DNA from: a virus
Strand: one strand, 5' to 3'
Length of the DNA stretch: 31,282 nt
IMG/VR virus record: IMGVR_UViG_3300048112_000162
Span: 1-31,282 of that record
Positions 28,085 through 31,282 of this stretch are shown in pieces; within the stretch, counting starts at the first letter, position 1; every line of letters begins with the position of its first letter. Both the position numbers and the translations under genes were made by a program. The notes under the pieces were generated by a model. The model made no database searches. It was not told where the DNA came from and was given only the letters and a program-made list of their open reading frames with translations.

Positions 28085-28589
28085 AAAATTAATACCGTTC
28101 AGTTGGCTACCAGGTAGTTGGGGTCTTAAAGGTGAGACATTCGAAAGAGCGAAAATAGAATATGAGTTGCAAGGTCTTGAAAAAGATATAGCTCTTTCAC
28201 ACCTAGGACTAGAAACTGATGAAGATAAAGCAGTTGCAGAAGCAAAAGTATTGTTAGATGCTGAACAAATCACAAGCAGTGAACATGATAAAATGGTAGC
28301 ATCAGCAACTAAGGCACCTTGGGTTGAAGTTAAGAAGATGGAAGTACACCCAGAAGATGTTAAACAAGGCTATATGGAACTAGATTGGAACGAAGAATTC
28401 GTTGCTATGCTACAAGAACAAGGCTATGTAGGTAAAAGCGATGAAGATGTTGTAAACAAATGGTTCAATGACATCTGCAGAACAGTATTGATGCAAGAGA
28501 TCGAAGACACCGACTTTGGTATGGAGCAGATGGATGGCAGTGATGTTGTGAGAATGGCACCTACTCCAGTGGAGGAAGACAATGAGTGA
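28074..28589 (+). CDS. Conserved phage protein of unknown function, 171 aa
   Basis: An AAGGAGAAAGAG ribosome site precedes ATG 28074. The N-terminus IPFSWLPGSWGLKGETFERAKIEYELQG is distinctive and, I believe, shared with other T4-like marine phages. The rest is helical and acidic, including AKAPWVEVKKMEVHPEDVKQGYMELDWNEEFVAMLQEQGY. No catalytic motif, no membrane segment. It overlaps the next gene by eight bases. Confidence 0.65.
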   Translation: MANKKLIPFSWLPGSWGLKGETFERAKIEYELQGLEKDIALSHLGLETDEDKAVAEAKVLLDAEQITSSEHDKMVASATKAPWVEVKKMEVHPEDVKQGYMELDWNEEFVAMLQEQGYVGKSDEDVVNKWFNDICRTVLMQEIEDTDFGMEQMDGSDVVRMAPTPVEEDNE

Positions 28590-28833
28590 GTCAACGGCAA
28601 AGACTAAGTTAGCCGCACTTGTTAACTCGCACATAGGTCCTAAGATAGCATCGTTTGTTAAGAGTTTATCAGATGATGAACTAATAGAACTGCTACAATC
28701 ATTTAAAACCATGAATATTGATCTCATGAAAGACTTGACAAATGAAGCAGATTCGCGTAAAATACGCAGTAATAAATGGACAGAAGATAGTCCGTTCGAT
28801 GCAATTATAGAAGATGGCTTTAGAGGAAACTAA
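28582..28833 (+). CDS. Hypothetical protein, 83 aa
   Basis: A strong GGAGGAAGAC ribosome site precedes the ATG. The protein is mainly helical (TKLAALVNSHIGPKIASFVKSLSDDELIELLQSFKTMNIDLMKDL) with a charged tail. No family recognised. It abuts the exonuclease gene without a gap, so it is probably in the same transcript. Confidence 0.62.
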   Translation: MSESTAKTKLAALVNSHIGPKIASFVKSLSDDELIELLQSFKTMNIDLMKDLTNEADSRKIRSNKWTEDSPFDAIIEDGFRGN

Positions 28834-29823
28834 ATGAAATATTTACTTGTAGACAGTCTTAACATGTTTTTTAGAGCTAAACATGTAGGCGGCAGAGGTG
28901 CAGACATTGACACAAAGATAGGCATGGCTATGCATATTATGTTCAATAGTCTTGCAAAGTGTCACAGAGAGTTTGATGCAGATCATATTGTATTATGCTT
29001 GGAAGGACGTTCATGGCGTAAAGACTTCTATGAGCCTTATAAGAAGAACAGAAAGGTTACACAGGATCAACGTAGCCCACGTGAAGTAGAGGACGATGAG
29101 TTATACTTTGAAGCCTATGATGACATGTGTAAGTTCTTTGCAGAGAAGACTAACTGTAGTGTTATCCGTTGCGAGAAGGCAGAAGCAGATGACATGATTG
29201 CTTTATGGATACAAGATCATCCAGATGATGAGCATATGATTGTTAGCACAGACAGTGACTTCTATCAGTTAATGGCACCTAATGTACAGCAGTACAACGG
29301 CACAACGGATCAACTAGTATCCCTTGAAGGCTTTGTTGATGCTAAGACTGGTAAGCGAGTTATTGATAAGAAGACTAAAGAGGAGAAGGCATTGCCTAAT
29401 CCAGAGTTTATATTGTTTGAGAAGTGTGTTAGAGGCGACAGTGCAGACAATGTGTTTAGTGCCTACCCTGGTGCTAGACTAAAAGGTAGTAAGAATAAAA
29501 CTGGTATAACAGAAGCATTTGAAGATAGAAATAGTTCAGGCTTCAACTATAACAATTTTATGCTACAACGTTGGGTTGATCATAATGGTGATGAGCAACG
29601 AGTACGTGATTGTTTTGAAAGAAACAAGATACTCATTGACCTAACATTACAACCTGATGAGATTAAGGCACTCATTAGAGAACGTATTGCAGAGCAAACG
29701 CAGACAGAACAGATGCGTAATGTTGGCATACACTTTATGAAGTTCTGTGCTAAATGGAACTTGATGCGTATGAGTGAGAACCCCAATAACTATACGGCGA
29801 TGTTGAATGGCCCCGCTAAGTGA
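28834..29823 (+). CDS. rnh: 5'-3' exonuclease / RNase H (T4 Rnh/FEN-like)
   Basis: A 329-residue FEN-type nuclease, close in size to T4 RNase H (305). The metal-binding acids are in place: D7 (LLVDSLNMFFRA), AEADDMIALW and STDSDFYQLM. A phosphate-handling arch segment is marked by SWRKDFYEPYKKNRK. KCVRGDSADNVF is the helix-hairpin-helix/third acidic site. It removes RNA primers and flaps from lagging strands. An AGAGGAAAC ribosome site precedes it. The 3' end overlaps the next small gene by 17 bp. Confidence 0.9.
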   Translation: MKYLLVDSLNMFFRAKHVGGRGADIDTKIGMAMHIMFNSLAKCHREFDADHIVLCLEGRSWRKDFYEPYKKNRKVTQDQRSPREVEDDELYFEAYDDMCKFFAEKTNCSVIRCEKAEADDMIALWIQDHPDDEHMIVSTDSDFYQLMAPNVQQYNGTTDQLVSLEGFVDAKTGKRVIDKKTKEEKALPNPEFILFEKCVRGDSADNVFSAYPGARLKGSKNKTGITEAFEDRNSSGFNYNNFMLQRWVDHNGDEQRVRDCFERNKILIDLTLQPDEIKALIRERIAEQTQTEQMRNVGIHFMKFCAKWNLMRMSENPNNYTAMLNGPAK

Positions 29824-29980
29824 GGATATAGACAAGATGTTAGAAGAGATTAAGAATCCATCTAAAGATCCTGTGTACATATACGAACGTGCGAATGGTA
29901 ATATTTACAGACGAGAGTTTGGTTCTACGGAACGTGAGCAAATCGCCGGAACAGTTTACCCAAAAGGAGATGAAGAATGA
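29807..29980 (+). CDS. Small charged protein, 57 aa
   Basis: ATG 29807 lies inside the end of the exonuclease gene; an internal ATG at 29837 is an alternative start. The product (MAPLSEDIDKMLEEIKNP...YIYERANGNIYRREFGS...) is charged and probably has a helix and a beta hairpin. Its stop overlaps the next ATG (ATGA). No family recognised. Open frame and coupling on both sides support it. Confidence 0.6.
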   Translation: MAPLSEDIDKMLEEIKNPSKDPVYIYERANGNIYRREFGSTEREQIAGTVYPKGDEE

Positions 29981-30501
29981 TTAAATTCAAAGAGCAAATT
30001 AAGTTACAAAAAATAAGTGAAGACGCATGGATTGTAAACGACAATGAAAAGCATGTAGGTATCCTACATAAAACAATCCAGGACAAGTACACTTATTTAG
30101 ATAAGACTGAAACTATTCTGTTTGAGAATCAGGAAGAAGTACAACAGGCATTTAAGAACAAGTTTGTTTTTGAAGAGGGTACTGAACTAGATATCACACA
30201 GCCAGGTACATTCTACATCAAAGGCTTTGCTGTTGACTATCCTAATCCTGTACCAATTGACCAAGCACATCCAGACTACATGGAAGAGATTCCGTTGTTC
30301 GCTAAGACAGAGAACAGCACAGTTTACTATGCGGCAGGTTGGTATGCTATTAACTTTGAAAAAGGTTGGAAGCACGGTAACTGTCCTAAACTTAATACAC
30401 TAATTACATATGGTTACGAAGGACCGTTTAAAACCAAAATGGAACTAAAGCAAAGACTTAAAGTGTTAAATAAGATTAAACGAAAAGTGCTTAACAAATA
30501 G
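29977..30501 (+). CDS. Conserved phage protein of unknown function, 174 aa
   Basis: An AAGGAGATGAAG ribosome site precedes ATG 29977. The protein is beta-rich with repeated edge patterns (GILHKTIQDKYTYLD, GTFYIKGFAVDYPNPVP, LFAKTENSTVYYAAGWYAINFEKGWKHGNCPKLNTLITYGYEGPF) and a basic helical C-terminus (KQRLKVLNKIKRKVLNK). No assigned function. The segment AKTENS.VYYAAGWY might be a ligand-binding sheet. Confidence 0.65.
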   Translation: MIKFKEQIKLQKISEDAWIVNDNEKHVGILHKTIQDKYTYLDKTETILFENQEEVQQAFKNKFVFEEGTELDITQPGTFYIKGFAVDYPNPVPIDQAHPDYMEEIPLFAKTENSTVYYAAGWYAINFEKGWKHGNCPKLNTLITYGYEGPFKTKMELKQRLKVLNKIKRKVLNK

Positions 30502-30596
30502 TGTTAGAGATATTATTTTGGAGTTTATTCTTTGTTTCATGGGTATCATATGGTATGCATGTAGTTAAAGAATACATTAGAAATCATGTTGAATGA
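30501..30596 (+). CDS. Tiny membrane protein, 31 aa, GTG start
   Basis: GTG at 30501 uses the last base of the preceding stop; the frame runs to TGA at 30594-30596. It encodes a single hydrophobic helix (ILFWSLFFVSWVSYGMHVV) and a polar tail (KEYIRNHVE). No Shine-Dalgarno sequence, so expression would depend on reinitiation. It fills an otherwise empty 105-bp gap and neighbours two other small membrane proteins. Confidence 0.4.
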   Translation: MLEILFWSLFFVSWVSYGMHVVKEYIRNHVE

Positions 30597-30606
30597 GGAG
30601 AAGAAA

Positions 30607-31020
30607 ATGAGTATAGAACCAATGTTAAAAAAGCCAAGCCTATTTAGACGAACTGTATTCAGTCTAGTAAGTGGATGGAGGCGAGTAATGAGTGTTAAAT
30701 ATAATCCACTCAAATACATTCCTGATCCAAGTTTACAGACATACTTTATGTTAGTTCTGTTTACTATTTGGAGTGTGTGGTTCGGATTCCTAGCGGCAAA
30801 CTACTTAGGTTGGTTTAATTATAATACTGTAGCAAGTATTATTGTTCACTTTGCAATCTTAGTGCCACTGGCTATGACTAATGCAATTTTTGTTGATGCA
30901 GAAAGAGATGGTCACAAATGGCTAAAAGAATGGAAAGAAGAGCAAAGTCGTTACAAGTTAGTTGTTAACAGACTTAAGACTAAGAACTTAACACTATGGG
31001 ATCCTAGTAAGGAAGCATAA
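30607..31020 (+). CDS. Two-helix membrane protein, 137 aa
   Basis: I start at ATG 30607, placed six bases after GAGGAG; an ATG at 30586 would put that site inside the gene. The N-terminus is basic (MLKKPSLFRRTVFSLVSGWRR). Helices at about 46-66 (YFMLVLFTIWSVWFGFLAANY) and 73-95 (NTVASIIVHFAILVPLAMTNAIF) are joined by a short loop. The C-terminus is charged and cytoplasmic (ERDGHKWLKEWKEEQSRYKLVVNRLKTKN). The function is unknown; holin, spanin-associated or envelope-modifying roles are possible. Confidence 0.65.
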   Translation: MSIEPMLKKPSLFRRTVFSLVSGWRRVMSVKYNPLKYIPDPSLQTYFMLVLFTIWSVWFGFLAANYLGWFNYNTVASIIVHFAILVPLAMTNAIFVDAERDGHKWLKEWKEEQSRYKLVVNRLKTKNLTLWDPSKEA

Positions 31021-31136
31021 TGGAAGACATTCTTTTAATTTTAGGAATAGGCTGTTTGATGATGTGCCCAATGATATTTGGTGCAATCACAATGGTCAAG
31101 TCTGTTGAAGCATCTAAGATGTGGTGGGAAGACTAA
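31020..31136 (+). CDS. Small membrane protein, 38 aa
   Basis: ATG 31020 overlaps the preceding stop. A single hydrophobic stretch (ILLILGIGCLMMCPMIFGAITMV) spans most of the protein, ending KMWWED. Its TAA overlaps the next ATG. Start/stop overlaps on both sides and a typical membrane-peptide composition support it. The function is unknown. Confidence 0.5.
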   Translation: MEDILLILGIGCLMMCPMIFGAITMVKSVEASKMWWED

Positions 31137-31282
31137 TGTCTGACTTGGAGAAATTTGTTGCTAGAGTAAAGCAACTTAACGAACGAGAGGTAAGGGAAAC
31201 GTCTTTTGATGTTCCTTTTTTAGTTCGTGTTATAAAAGAGATGGACAATCTTAGCAGTCCAGAACCAGAGACTGTGGTTTAC
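31136..31282 (+). CDS. Hypothetical protein, 3' partial
   Basis: ATG 31136 overlaps the previous stop and the frame stays open for 49 codons to the window end. The visible part (SDLEKFVARVKQLNEREVRETSFDVPFLVRVIKEMDNL) is soluble and helical. Not recognised; the rest lies outside the window. Confidence 0.5.
   Translation, partial: MSDLEKFVARVKQLNEREVRETSFDVPFLVRVIKEMDNLSSPEPETVVY

Noticed and set aside
1-31282. QueC, QueF or a second TGT elsewhere in the window
   Set aside because: No SGGxDS ATP-pyrophosphatase motif or QueF-type protein was seen among the translated frames.
1-31282. tRNA genes, CRISPR arrays, integrase, insertion sequences
   Set aside because: No cloverleaf with a TTCGANNC-type arm, no regularly spaced repeats and no recombinase or transposase motif were found by reading.

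Overview
The window looks like part of a marine T4-like myovirus genome with low-to-moderate GC. The evidence is a family-B DNA polymerase (gp43 type, 10223-12916), a gp45-like sliding clamp (13000-13755), an Rnh/FEN-like 5'-3' exonuclease (28834-29823), a GroES co-chaperonin (17089-17382), a repeat-rich tail-fibre-like protein (6199-7785) and motifs matching the T4 late promoter NATAAATA. Genes are very densely packed, with many ATGA start/stop overlaps. No photosynthesis genes, tRNAs, integrase, insertion sequences or CRISPR arrays were seen. A pelagiphage-like (SAR11 or other marine proteobacterial) host is plausible but inferred.

Layout. 1-6133 (+) holds the end of a VWA-like protein, an arginine:glycine-type amidinotransferase, a metallophosphoesterase, two probable late proteins behind a TATAAATA promoter, an SDR-fold protein, a HAD phosphatase and small unknowns. 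6199-7785 (+) is the tail-fibre-like gene. 7782-9832 (-) is a four-gene block: two paralogous 2OG-Fe(II) oxygenase-like proteins, an acidic protein and a two-helix membrane protein. 9893-18936 (+) is the replication and modification block: DsbA-like protein, DNA polymerase, clamp, a TGT-fold DpdA-like enzyme, a Gfo/Idh/MocA dehydrogenase, a zinc alcohol-dehydrogenase-like protein, GroES, a conserved unknown and a putative glycosyltransferase. 18948-22861 (+) holds small proteins, a cold-shock protein, a c-type cytochrome, a divergent PTPS/QueD-like protein, a histone-H1-like protein, a GT-B glycosyltransferase and a GalE-type epimerase. 22901-28084 (+) holds a phosphoribosyltransferase, FolE (GTP cyclohydrolase I), a CBU_0592-like membrane protein, three tandem SDR-like genes (the third apparently a dead enzyme), a DUF433-like protein, QueE and a small zinc ribbon. 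28074-31282 (+) holds conserved unknowns, the exonuclease and small membrane proteins.

How they may work together. FolE, a PTPS-fold protein and QueE are the early steps of 7-deazaguanine (CDG/preQ0) synthesis. The TGT-like enzyme downstream of the sliding clamp has the hallmarks of DpdA, which exchanges guanine in DNA for a 7-deazaguanine. The likeliest central system is therefore deazaguanine modification of phage DNA, probably as protection from restriction. No QueC is visible, the QueD-like protein lacks the usual catalytic residues, and dpdA is translationally coupled to two dehydrogenases, so the final base could be unusual. An amidinotransferase, a GalE epimerase, two glycosyltransferase-like proteins and an SDR family add further small-molecule tailoring capacity.

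Regulation. Seven sigma70-like promoters, all with exactly 17-bp spacers, precede early/middle operons. One spacer contains a perfect 16-bp palindrome, and two promoters are so close to the start codon that leaderless transcripts are predicted. Intergenic gaps are all under about 115 bp, so no stretch over 300 bases lacks a gene.
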